Source: Thalassospira sp. MCCC 1A01428
GTDB taxonomy: Bacteria; Pseudomonadota; Alphaproteobacteria; Rhodospirillales; Thalassospiraceae
Assembly (NCBI RefSeq): GCF_002115825.1
Contig: NZ_JFJZ01000015.1
Span: 30,911 to 94,910, forward strand
DNA: 64,000 nt
Direction of reading: 5' to 3'
Notes under the pieces: generated by a model
Database searches by the model: none
Told to the model about the DNA's origin: nothing
Seen by the model: the letters and a program-made list of their open reading frames with translations, nothing else
Shown: in pieces, positions 53,916 through 62,153 of the stretch
Layout of the letters: every line of letters begins with the position of its first letter
Position numbering within the stretch: position 1 is the first letter of the stretch
Position numbers and translations under genes: made by a program

Positions 53916-54791
53916 ATGAAAGTCACCGAGGCAAGGATGGCATCGTCATCCTTTGGGGCCGGTTCAGAGGGACGGAACCCCGCCGCACAACAGGCAGTCC
54001 ATGCGACGCAGGCATATGGCCGTGCCACCCCGGGTGGCCGCGAAGAAAGCTATTCGTTGAGTGACAGCCTTGATGGCCGCGATGGCAACAAGGGTGGTTC
54101 GGGCAGTGACGGTTCATCGTCGGGTGGCGGGCAAGGCAATAATGCAGGCCGAACCCCAATGGACCCGGCCAATCTTTTAGGGATTCCATCAGAACAGATT
54201 ACACCTGCCGTTGAGCGTGCGTTGTCGCGGTTAATGACACGGGTTGATACGCTGGTAACGCAACTTGAAACGGTGCAAAAGCACCAGCAGGAACTTGCCC
54301 GGCGATCTTCGCAGGACCCGTTTACCGGCCTGTTGTCGCGACCCTCCTTTATGCAGATTCTGGAAAACGAAATTTCGGTTTCGCCACCGCCGGTTTCACC
54401 GCGTTGCTTGCTGTTATGCGAAATTGCCGATCTGGAAAATCTTTCCAAAACCTATGGTCAATCGTGCAAGGATGCGATGATCGCCCAGTTGGCCGAGTTT
54501 TTAACCGTTTATATTCAGCCGCCGCATCAGTTGGGGTATCTGGGGTGCAACGATTTTGCCGCCCTGTTGTATAACGTTGATGCCGCCGAGGGATGGCGCC
54601 GGTCACAGGCAATTGGCGAACAATTGCAGCGCGCCTCATATTTCTGGGACGGGCAACTGGTGGATTATCGTTTGGTGTTCGGGGTTTATCAAATTGGCCC
54701 GGGCGAGAGCGTAACCACTGTTATGGGCGGGGTAGACCGGGAATTGCGGTGGTCGATGGCACAGTTTTCCGGCAATCACCTGCCAGAATAA
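53916..54791 (+). CDS. Protein with degenerate GGDEF domain
   Basis: A 291-residue protein with a low-complexity Gly/Ser/Arg-rich N-terminus (about 40-85), a helical stretch (about 95-130, likely coiled-coil), then a GGDEF-like domain opening DPFTGLLSRPSF (134-145), the pattern of diguanylate cyclases (usually DxLTGLxNR). The active-site GGDEF loop reads LGCNDF (209-214), so the catalytic motif is lost, and the i-site arginine is not evident. It probably binds or senses rather than makes c-di-GMP. No signal or membrane helix is visible, so it is likely cytoplasmic. Start uncertain: GTG 53862 adds 18 residues. Confidence 0.75.
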   Translation: MKVTEARMASSSFGAGSEGRNPAAQQAVHATQAYGRATPGGREESYSLSDSLDGRDGNKGGSGSDGSSSGGGQGNNAGRTPMDPANLLGIPSEQITPAVERALSRLMTRVDTLVTQLETVQKHQQELARRSSQDPFTGLLSRPSFMQILENEISVSPPPVSPRCLLLCEIADLENLSKTYGQSCKDAMIAQLAEFLTVYIQPPHQLGYLGCNDFAALLYNVDAAEGWRRSQAIGEQLQRASYFWDGQLVDYRLVFGVYQIGPGESVTTVMGGVDRELRWSMAQFSGNHLPE

Positions 54792-55020
54792 AGCGAACGC
54801 ACGGTTGAAATATACCCGTCAGCCGGTGATTTGAGTTCCTGTGGCGAGTGCGCGTGTGGCATGTTTTTACACTGGCGGCCCGGGTGTGGTGCACGGAAGC
54901 ATTTGCGCACAGCTGGGCAATATCGCGGATATTGCCAAAACGGAACATAAGCCAGTTACACAGTTTTATTCGTAAAACCGGCCGGAACAGCATCTGGCGG
55001 TGTGGTTTTGCGTGGGCAGA

Positions 55021-55227
55021 TCAGGCAATGATGTCGGGCAGAATTTGCGACTCGGCATATCGGATCTCGTCCTTTAACGCCAGTTTCCGCTTTTTTAACC
55101 GAACCAGACGCAACTGGTCATGGCGCGGATTGCTCGCCATTTCGGTAATGGCGACATCCAGGTCGCGGTGTTCCTCGCGCAGAGTAGCCAATTTTTTTTC
55201 AATCTCGATCTGATTGATTTCGTCCAT
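55021..55227 (-). CDS. DUF465 (YdcH) family protein
   Basis: A 68-residue protein with the DUF465 pattern, a helical hairpin: LREEHRDLDVAI followed by RLVRLKKRKLALKDEIRYAES. These small coiled-coil proteins are widespread in proteobacteria and have no proven function. A second member of this family lies at 59.4 kb. Confidence 0.88.
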   Translation of the reverse strand: MDEINQIEIEKKLATLREEHRDLDVAITEMASNPRHDQLRLVRLKKRKLALKDEIRYAESQILPDIIA

Positions 55228-55362
55228 TTTTGATCCAGCTTATTTATCAACGCGAACTGCCTGTAATACTATCAGAAAGCGGGCGTGAACCCACACGAAT
55301 AATGTGCGGCCTCCATCGTGCGCCCGGCAAAAGCGATGGAAAACAGCAACGGGAGATGTTTG

Positions 55363-56469
55363 ATGCGGATCGGAATTTTAACCAGCGGTGGTGATTGCGC
55401 GGGGTTGAATGCGGTAATTCTGGCCGTGGTGCGCCGCGCTGTGCTGGGATATGGCTGGGACGTTGTGGGAATCCGCCAGGGGTCACATGGCTTGTTGCAA
55501 CGCCCGCCTGCGGTGATGCCACTTAACGATTATGTAAATAACGATGGTATGTTGCGGCTGGGTGGCACCATTTTGGGGACAATTAACAAGGGGAATCCGT
55601 TTCATTACCCGATGCCGGACGGTAGTTTTTCCGATCGCTCCGATGAAGTCATTGCCGGATATGAGGCCCTTGGTCTGGATGCGCTTATCGGGATTGGCGG
55701 GGATGGCAGTATGGCAATTTTGCGCGAACTGGCGCAAAAAGGCGGGATTAACCTGGTTGGGATTCCAAAAACCATCGACAATGATCTGGCCCATACCGAA
55801 TATTCGGTGGGCTTTACCACTGCGGTCAATGTGGCGGTGGATGCATTGGACCGGCTGCAACCAACAGCCGCCTCGCACGAACGGATCATGATTTTGGAGG
55901 TTATGGGCCGCGATGCGGGGCATATTGCCCTGTTTGCCGGGATAGCCGGAGGTGCCGACGCCATTTTGATACCGGAGATGGATTATGATTTGGAAGATTT
56001 GGCCCGGCATTGCTTAAACATTCGCAAGCGCGGACGTAACCATGCCCTGGTGATTGTTGCCGAAGCCATTAAAACCGATCAGGGCGAAGCTGTGGTTTCC
56101 GGGCATGACGGGCAAAAGGCACGGTATGGCGGGGTTGGCCATTGGCTGGCCGAAAAACTTGGCGACAGGACCGGGTGGGAAACGCGGGTAACGGTATTGG
56201 GCCATTTACAACGGGGGGGCACACCATCACCGCGGGACCGGCTGGTTGCATCAACCTTTGGTGTTCATGCCGTCGACCTGATTGCCCAGGGTAAATTTGA
56301 CCGTGTGGTGGCGTGGCAACAGCGCCGGGTGGTGGATGTACCGATGGCCGATGTTATTACAGGGCCGCGTCTGGTTGATACCGGGGAAACAATGGTTTCA
56401 ACGGCCATTGGCCTGGGAGCCTATATGGGAACGCCGCCCAAAACGAAAAGAGCCGCGAAAACCGTGTAA
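55363..56469 (+). CDS. 6-phosphofructokinase (group III-type, ATP)
   Basis: A 368-residue phosphofructokinase. The fold signs are MRIGILTSGGDCAGLNAVI, the phosphate loop GIGGDGSMAIL (110-120) and GIPKTIDNDLAHTEYSVGFTTAV (133-155). The specificity positions equivalent to E. coli 104 and 124 are Gly (in GGDGS) and Lys (in PKTIDND); ATP enzymes have Gly/Gly and PPi enzymes Asp/Lys, so this is the mixed group III type seen in actinobacterial ATP-PFKs. I predict ATP use. An ED-only glycolysis is common in this class of bacteria, so a PFK is notable. GGGAG precedes the ATG at 55363. Confidence 0.9.
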   Translation: MRIGILTSGGDCAGLNAVILAVVRRAVLGYGWDVVGIRQGSHGLLQRPPAVMPLNDYVNNDGMLRLGGTILGTINKGNPFHYPMPDGSFSDRSDEVIAGYEALGLDALIGIGGDGSMAILRELAQKGGINLVGIPKTIDNDLAHTEYSVGFTTAVNVAVDALDRLQPTAASHERIMILEVMGRDAGHIALFAGIAGGADAILIPEMDYDLEDLARHCLNIRKRGRNHALVIVAEAIKTDQGEAVVSGHDGQKARYGGVGHWLAEKLGDRTGWETRVTVLGHLQRGGTPSPRDRLVASTFGVHAVDLIAQGKFDRVVAWQQRRVVDVPMADVITGPRLVDTGETMVSTAIGLGAYMGTPPKTKRAAKTV

Positions 56470-56480
56470 AGTAATGATAG

Positions 56481-56517
56481 GATATTACGGTAAATGAACC
56501 AAATTTACCGTAATATC
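56481..56517 (+). repeat. Perfect AT-rich inverted repeat downstream of the PFK gene
   Basis: GATATTACGGTAAAT (56481-56495) and ATTTACCGTAATATC (56503-56517) form a perfect 15-bp stem with a 7-base loop. It lacks a T-run and lies between the PFK stop and the TIGR02444 gene, so it may be an operator, a structured mRNA end or a recombination relic. Confidence 0.7.
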
Positions 56518-56578
56518 AAAATATCAAAAAACCGGTTTGCCCGATATAAACGTGGCAGCCAGAACAGGGCCGAGCAAA

Positions 56579-57055
56579 ATGGACGCGAAAGGGTTATGGA
56601 AGTTTACGGTCGCCTTTTACGGGCGGCCGGGAATTGCCCCTATGTGCCTGTCATTACAGGAAAAATGTGGGCTGGATGTTAATTTGTTGCTGTTTTTGGC
56701 CTGGTTGGGCCTGCAAGACAAGGCTCCCCATAGTATTTCGGCCCTAGAAGATGCGGTGCGGGCCTGGCGCGACAATGTGATTTCGCCGCTTCGAACGACA
56801 CGGCGCTATTTGCGCGACGATCCGTCGGTCGGGGTCCAGGCCCTGCGCGAACAGCTCAAAAAAGACGAACTTGTTGCCGAACGGCTGGAGCAGGAACTGC
56901 TATGTGCTGCGGTTGAAACCATAGAAGCCAATCAGGACAGGACGGCCCCCCTCCGCGCCTATCTGTCGCCGTCCCGGTTTGATTTGACCCAGGATGAATG
57001 TAATGAAGCCCTGCGTTTCCTGATTGGCAAGCTACCACCCCGGCTTGAGGGATAA
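56579..57055 (+). CDS. TIGR02444 family protein
   Basis: A 158-residue protein with the opening MDAKGLWKFTVAFYGRPGIAPMCLSLQEKCGLDVNLLLFLAWLG, the form of the uncharacterised TIGR02444 family of proteobacteria, followed by a helical middle region VRAWRDNVISPLRTTRRYLR and a C-terminal helical part. No function is assigned. The start at 56579 was chosen because it begins the family block; an upstream in-frame TTG at 56537 is less likely. It follows the PFK gene by 110 bases. Confidence 0.87.
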   Translation: MDAKGLWKFTVAFYGRPGIAPMCLSLQEKCGLDVNLLLFLAWLGLQDKAPHSISALEDAVRAWRDNVISPLRTTRRYLRDDPSVGVQALREQLKKDELVAERLEQELLCAAVETIEANQDRTAPLRAYLSPSRFDLTQDECNEALRFLIGKLPPRLEG

Positions 57056-57149
57056 TGGTGTAAACGGGACTAAGGGGGAGCGTTTGGCCGGTAAAATGCA
57101 AGTTCTGCCGGGGCGGTTGTTTGCTCGACGATCAGGGCGGCAGAGCCCG

Positions 57150-57839
57150 TTATTTTGGGGGCTGCGCCAGGGTGGCGAGGGCCATAATAGCTGTTTCCTT
57201 TGACGATGCCGGGTTTTGACCCGTGATCAGTTTGCCTTCTGCCACAACATACATACCCCAGTCATCGCCAGCAGAATAAAGGCCACCCTTTTCCTTCAGA
57301 ACGTCTTCGACCAGATAAGGCACAACATCGGTCAGGCCAACGCCTGCTTCTTCGGAATTGGTAAAGCCGGTTACTTTTTTGCCTGCAACAAGCGGGGTGC
57401 CGTCGGGTGCCTTGACATCGCGCAGAACGCCAGGGGCATGGCAGACAAGTGCTACGACTTTGCCCGCAGCATAGGCACTTTCAAGCAGGGCAACAGAATT
57501 ACGGTCTTCGGTCAGGTCCCACAGGGGGCCGTGGCCACCGGGGTAGAAAACGATGTCATAATCATCGTGTGAAACATTGGCCAGCTTTACAGTGTTGCCA
57601 AGGGTCGCCATTGCGGTGGCGTCTGCTTCAAAACGGCGGGTGTCATCGGTTTGAAAGTCAGGCTCGTTGCTTTTGGGATCCAGCGGCGGGCGGCCTCCTT
57701 TGGGCGAAGCCAGGGTAATTTCAGCCCCCGCATTTTTGAAAACATAATAAGGGGCGGCAAGTTCCTCGATCCAGAAGCCGGTTTTTTTGCCGGTGTTTCC
57801 CAGTGTGTCATGCGAGGTCAATACCATGAGGACTTTCAT
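57150..57839 (-). CDS. DJ-1/PfpI family protein (Hsp31-like)
   Basis: A 229-residue protein of the DJ-1/PfpI class I glutamine amidotransferase-like superfamily. It has VLTSHDTLGNTGKKTGFWIEELAAPYYVF at the start, the elbow nucleophile Cys in VVALVCHAPGVLRDV (about 131-145), the Glu in FWIEELAAPYY and the FYPGGHGPLWDL loop. Family members act as glyoxalase III, deglycase or chaperones; the Hsp31-like start supports a methylglyoxal or stress function. A TetR-type operator 137 bases upstream links it to the divergent-side regulator at 58 kb. ATG at 57839 with AAGGGAA. Confidence 0.88.
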   Translation of the reverse strand: MKVLMVLTSHDTLGNTGKKTGFWIEELAAPYYVFKNAGAEITLASPKGGRPPLDPKSNEPDFQTDDTRRFEADATAMATLGNTVKLANVSHDDYDIVFYPGGHGPLWDLTEDRNSVALLESAYAAGKVVALVCHAPGVLRDVKAPDGTPLVAGKKVTGFTNSEEAGVGLTDVVPYLVEDVLKEKGGLYSAGDDWGMYVVAEGKLITGQNPASSKETAIMALATLAQPPK

Positions 57840-57975
57840 ATCTTTGTTCCCTTTCTGGGGTTGTAAACTGTGCAGAGCAATGGTTTTACCGTTGTCCTGC
57901 GAATGATCCCGGGTTTTCGGGGATTGGAAGCGGCCCGAAACGGCTTTTTTCAGGGGTGTCTTAAGGGCCTAAAAA

Positions 57976-57990
57976 TAGACCGGTCGTCTA
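57976..57990. promoter_or_regulatory. TetR-type operator upstream of the DJ-1/PfpI gene
   Basis: TAGACCGGTCGTCTA (palindromic arms TAGAC and GTCTA) lies 137 bases upstream of the DJ-1/PfpI start. An almost identical site precedes the neighbouring TetR gene, so both are probably bound by that regulator. Confidence 0.75.
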
Positions 57991-58054
57991 ATGTGGTGGT
58001 AAATAACAAAGAAAAGTTATGCTACCCTCTGACAGGGTGGCGGGGGCCTTGCTT

Positions 58055-58657
58055 TTACAAAGTGTCTTGTCGTAACTGCAGTTGTGTTGTCGCCATCGCG
58101 GCTTTTAACGGGCTGTCATCCTTTGTTATTTTCGCCATTACGCTGGCCCCCAGCCACGACTGATACAGGGCCTGGGCCAAGGGGGCCGGATCTGCGTTTA
58201 TGGCAAGGGACCCATCTTTAATGCCTTCGGCAATTATTCCAGCCAGTCGGCTGATAATTTTGCCCGTGCCATGTAACAAAACAACCCGCATGGCTTCGGA
58301 CAGGTCGGCGACTTCGGCAGCAAGTTTCACAACCAGACATTTGCTTTGCGGGTCGCATGTCGTTTGTGACGTTAGCCAGTTTTGCCAATATAGCATCAGC
58401 CGCTTCGCGCCGGTTAAACCTGGCTGGCCGAACAGTTCGTCCATACCTTTCAGGTAACGATCAAAATAGCGTTGCAGCATGGCTTCGCCAAATGCATCCT
58501 TCGACTGGAAATAGTGATAGAAGGAGCCTTTGGGGACACTTGCGGCCGCAAGGATTTCGTTTAATCCGACTGCGGAAAAGCCTTTGCCGCTCATGATTGT
58601 CTGGGCGGTATCGAGGATCTTGTCGCGAATGTCGGTGCTTTTCGTGTCGGTTTTCAT
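58055..58657 (-). CDS. TetR-family transcriptional repressor (NemR-like)
   Basis: A 200-residue regulator with a TetR HTH (about 8-55: RDKILDTAQTIMSGKGFSAVGLNEILAAASVPKGSFYHYFQSKDAFGEAMLQRYFD) and a C-terminal ligand region with several Cys (TTCDPQSKCLVV), like NemR-type repressors, whose Cys sense electrophiles. A palindromic TAGAC-N5-GTCTA site overlaps its promoter, suggesting autoregulation. The same site lies in front of the DJ-1/PfpI gene next door. The analogy with NemR control of glyoxal-detoxifying genes is inference. Confidence 0.87.
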   Translation of the reverse strand: MKTDTKSTDIRDKILDTAQTIMSGKGFSAVGLNEILAAASVPKGSFYHYFQSKDAFGEAMLQRYFDRYLKGMDELFGQPGLTGAKRLMLYWQNWLTSQTTCDPQSKCLVVKLAAEVADLSEAMRVVLLHGTGKIISRLAGIIAEGIKDGSLAINADPAPLAQALYQSWLGASVMAKITKDDSPLKAAMATTQLQLRQDTL

Positions 58658-58678
58658 AACCGCAGATATAGCGGCGAT

Positions 58679-58693
58679 TAGACCAGTCGTCTA
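58679..58693. promoter_or_regulatory. TetR-type operator upstream of the tetR gene
   Basis: TAGACCAGTCGTCTA, differing by one base from the site at 57976-57990, lies 22 bases upstream of the TetR start. Its position is right for autorepression. Confidence 0.75.
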
Positions 58694-59368
58694 TAGCTTT
58701 TTTAAAGATTTTTAAAAAGTGATAATACCCCGGCTTTGTCCCCGTCAGGCGTTACGTATTTAAACAGGGAAATGCCGGGTTTCCGGTGTTTGTTGCATCT
58801 GTACTGCATTGGCCGGGAGGTGATGCCAATGCGCGATGTAAACCGGGGGGATCAATCCTCTTTCATTGATCATTGTGATATTGGCCGTTTGTTTGAGGTT
58901 ACGATGAGGGGAATACCAGTGATGCGGTTGGCCTTGTCGGCTCGGTAAAAATGCGACTCGATACTTTTGGGTGGATTAGTGGGGCGTCATTGTCCTTCTT
59001 TGCCTTGAAAATAAGGGTGTGAAGCAGATTATAGACTTTAACGAAGCCAATCGGACAGTGATGTTTCATTTGAGTGACAGCTTTGATTTTCCCGCATTTT
59101 TCTGTGATGTGCCGATGTATTTTGTGGGGCGGAGAGCAAAACCGGACCGCGACAGGGTGGCGGTGTGTTTTTAGATAATTTCAAAAAATTCTGTTTAGGT
59201 GAAAACGGCTGAACCCCCTGAAACACCGCCAATTATTGGCAGTTTTGCGACAGGTTGTTAGGGCGAGGGCATAAAAATTGAACGATTTGTGCGCGGAAAG
59301 GCTGGCAATCACGTTACAGAATTACTACCATTTTGTTGTGGGCAATATCAGGAATGAGGAGTAGGCGA
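58694..59368 (+). other. Long intergenic region
   Basis: About 675 bases with no supported gene. Several short frames are present without ribosome sites or family resemblance. I found no clear repeat or structured RNA. Confidence 0.45.
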
Positions 59369-59533
59369 ATGAGCGTTCAATCCCATATCGAAGCTCTTAC
59401 TGCCAAACATGCCACGCTCGAACATGAACTCCATACGGAGCAGTGTCGACCGTCCCCTGATTTATCGCGAATCTCAAGTATCAAACGGCGCAAACTTGAA
59501 ATCAAAGACGAGATTAACCGGATCACTCACTGA
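59369..59533 (+). CDS. DUF465 (YdcH) family protein
   Basis: A 54-residue protein starting MSVQSHIEALTAKHATLEHELH and ending with the family block SSIKRRKLEIKDEINRI. It is the second DUF465 member in the window; these helical-hairpin proteins have no known function. A strong GAGGAG site lies before the ATG at 59369. The upstream residues of a longer frame from 59333 are not conserved. Confidence 0.87.
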   Translation: MSVQSHIEALTAKHATLEHELHTEQCRPSPDLSRISSIKRRKLEIKDEINRITH

Positions 59534-59992
59534 CAAAGGATGATGCAGTTCCCGGTGGACCGGGCACAGGTTTGAACCAGCCAGGGTGCCCTCTGCCGAT
59601 GTAAAGAACGACCCCTTTTACTTTTCGCCGCCTCCGGTTTGTGCCCACGCCGTGAGGCGGCAACTATGTTTAGCCGATGAATTGCCGGCTAAAAAATCAG
59701 CTGCCATTTTACAATGCTCCGCGGATTTTAGGTGCCGTGGCCCGGCGTTTTTAAATTGGCTCAGCCCAGTTATTTCCCCATCCCGCCTTTGTGCGTTTGG
59801 CACCTTTGCATCATTCCAGATTACCCTGATCGGAATCGACCAATGTCTAAGGGATGTTTTATCCGTAAATAGGTATTATAATGCGGAATTAACGGGCCAT
59901 CACGAAACCGGTATTGTCTTTGTATCAGGAGGCAGAAAAACCGGTCATGAAAAAATGGTCAAAATGACCGCCAAGCGGGAGGAACAATACTA
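59534..59992 (+). other. Intergenic region before prpE
   Basis: About 460 bases. An open frame at 59586-59993 has no ribosome site and no recognisable family features; I regard it as spurious. No other structure was seen. Confidence 0.45.
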
Positions 59993-61900
59993 ATGCCGGG
60001 TTGCTATCAGGATGTTTACGCCCATTCAATTACCGATCGCGATGCCTTTTGGGCCGAGGCCGCCAATGCCCTGTCGTGGGATAAAAAATGGGATCAGGTT
60101 GTTGATGTAACAGCCAAACCTGCCGCCCGCTGGTTTGGCGGGGGCATTATCAATACCTGTTTTAACGCGCTGGATCGCCATATTGATGATGGCCGGGGCG
60201 ACCAGAATGCCCTGATATATGATAGCCCGGTTACCGATACTGTAAGCCACTATACCTATCGCGAATTGCGCGATGAGGTGGCGCTGTTGGCTGGTGCCAT
60301 GCAGGCGCACGGTGTGGGCAAGGGTGATCTGGTTATTTTGTATATGCCCATGATCCCGCAGGCGGCGATGGCAATGCTGGCCTGTGCGCGGATCGGGGCG
60401 ATCCATTCAGTGGTGTTTGGCGGTTTTGCCGCGCACGAACTGGCGACCCGCATTAATGACGCCAAACCGAAAATGATGCTGTCGGCCAGTTGCGGGATCG
60501 AGGGCAGCCGTGTGATTGCCTATAAACCGCTGCTGGACCGCGCAATTGAACAGGCAACCCACAAACCCGATGCTGTTTTTGTATGGCAGCGGCCCCAGGC
60601 CCAGGCGGAAATGACTGCCGGGCGCGATTTTGACTGGCAGGATGAATGCGCCAAAGCCACCCCGGCAAATTGTGTGCCGGTGGCCGCAACCGACCCGCTT
60701 TATGTTTTATACACATCGGGCACCACCGGGCAGCCCAAAGGGGTTGTGCGTGACAATGGCGGCCACATGGTGGCTTTGCACTGGTCGATGAAAAACATTT
60801 ACGGCGTTTCGGCAGGCGATGTTTTCTGGGCTGCATCCGATGTTGGCTGGGTCGTGGGGCATTCCTATATTGTTTACGGGCCGCTTCTGGCGGGTTGCAC
60901 CACCGTTATGTATGAAGGCAAACCGGTGGGAACCCCCGATGCCGGGGCGTATTGGCGGGTGATTTCGCAACATGGGGTAAAGGCGTTGTTTACCGCCCCA
61001 ACAGCGTTTCGTGCCATCAAGCGCGATGACCCCAATGCCGAACTTTTGAAAAATTATGATCTTTCGTGTTTCGATGCGCTGTATCTGGCAGGTGAACGCT
61101 CGGACCCCGATACATTGCAATGGGCAGAACGGCATTTGCACGTACCAGTGATTGATCACTGGTGGCAAACCGAAACCGGCTGGCCGATTTGTGCCAATCC
61201 GCGCGGGATTGAATTATTACCAATCAAATATGGCTCGCCCACGGTCGCGGTTTGCGGTTGGGAAGTGCAGGTCGTTGATGAAGGTGGCCGGGAATTGCCA
61301 AAGGGTAAAATTGGTGCCCTGGTTGCGAAATTGCCGTTACCACCGGGAACCCTGCCAACCCTGTGGCAAAATGACGACCGGTTTGTTTCATCCTACCTGG
61401 CGGAATATCCCGGTTATTACGCCACTGGTGATGCCGGTTTTATTGATGAAGATGGCTATATTTATGTCATGTCGCGTACCGATGACATTATCAATGTCGC
61501 AGGGCACCGTTTATCGACCGGGGCGATGGAAGAAGTTTTATCGGGCCATCAGGACGTTGCCGAATGTGCAGTTATTGGTGTGCATGATGATCTTAAAGGC
61601 CAGGTGCCGTTGGGCTTTATGGTGTTAAAGGCCGGGGTCAACCGCGCCGATAGCGACATTATCGCCGAGGTGATTGCCATGGTTCGCGACCAGATTGGCC
61701 CGGTTGCCGCCTTTAAACAGGCAACAATCGTGGACCGCTTGCCCAAAACCCGGTCGGGCAAAATTTTGCGCCGGACCATGCGTTCGATTGCCGATGGCGA
61801 GGCTTATAAAACACCGGCCACAATAGATGACCCGGGTATTTTGCCTGAAATTACCGATGCCCTGCGTGATATCGGCTATGCCCGTGACGGGGCAAGTTAA
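59993..61900 (+). CDS. prpE: Propionyl-CoA synthetase PrpE
   Basis: A 635-residue AMP-forming acyl-CoA ligase of the acetyl/propionyl group. The N-terminal domain has WFGGGIINTCFNALDRHID, the A3 motif YVLYTSGTTGQPKGVVRDNGGH (about 240-261), the A5/A8 blocks WWQTETGWPICANP and YYATGDAGFIDEDGYIYVMSRTDDIINVAGHRLSTGAMEEVL, and the late acetylatable Lys in LPKTRSGKILRRTMR. The RDNGGHMVALHWSMKN segment is typical of PrpE rather than Acs. It activates propionate. GGGAGGAAC precedes the ATG. A terminator follows. Confidence 0.93.
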   Translation: MPGCYQDVYAHSITDRDAFWAEAANALSWDKKWDQVVDVTAKPAARWFGGGIINTCFNALDRHIDDGRGDQNALIYDSPVTDTVSHYTYRELRDEVALLAGAMQAHGVGKGDLVILYMPMIPQAAMAMLACARIGAIHSVVFGGFAAHELATRINDAKPKMMLSASCGIEGSRVIAYKPLLDRAIEQATHKPDAVFVWQRPQAQAEMTAGRDFDWQDECAKATPANCVPVAATDPLYVLYTSGTTGQPKGVVRDNGGHMVALHWSMKNIYGVSAGDVFWAASDVGWVVGHSYIVYGPLLAGCTTVMYEGKPVGTPDAGAYWRVISQHGVKALFTAPTAFRAIKRDDPNAELLKNYDLSCFDALYLAGERSDPDTLQWAERHLHVPVIDHWWQTETGWPICANPRGIELLPIKYGSPTVAVCGWEVQVVDEGGRELPKGKIGALVAKLPLPPGTLPTLWQNDDRFVSSYLAEYPGYYATGDAGFIDEDGYIYVMSRTDDIINVAGHRLSTGAMEEVLSGHQDVAECAVIGVHDDLKGQVPLGFMVLKAGVNRADSDIIAEVIAMVRDQIGPVAAFKQATIVDRLPKTRSGKILRRTMRSIADGEAYKTPATIDDPGILPEITDALRDIGYARDGAS

Positions 61901-62117
61901 CCATCGTTATCTACCTGTTTACAGCAGGAAGGCCAAGACCGGACCGGGAGTTTTTAAGGGGTGATTTCCCCGGTCAGGCTGGTTGCTGTCATGTTTGGCA
62001 ATATCGTTTATGCGGTTCTGCTTATGCCTTGCTGGCCCCGGTTTTATGCCGGGCAATTTATGGTCCCGTTCGGGCCTGTCCCACCTGCACACCCTTGTTG
62101 GGCCCGAATACCCTTGA

Positions 62118-62153
62118 CCGTCCGCTACCCGTTTAGGGGCGGGCGGTTTTTTT
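62118..62153 (+). terminator. Terminator after prpE, overlapping the MFS gene end
   Basis: CCGTCCGC pairs with GCGGGCGG (one wobble) with an inner CCC/GGG pair and a T7 run. It ends the prpE transcript and lies across the stop of the convergent MFS gene. Confidence 0.75.

Noticed and set aside
59586..59993. 135-residue open frame upstream of prpE
   Set aside because: No ribosome site, unusual composition with many Cys and Pro, ends exactly where prpE begins, and no known family features.
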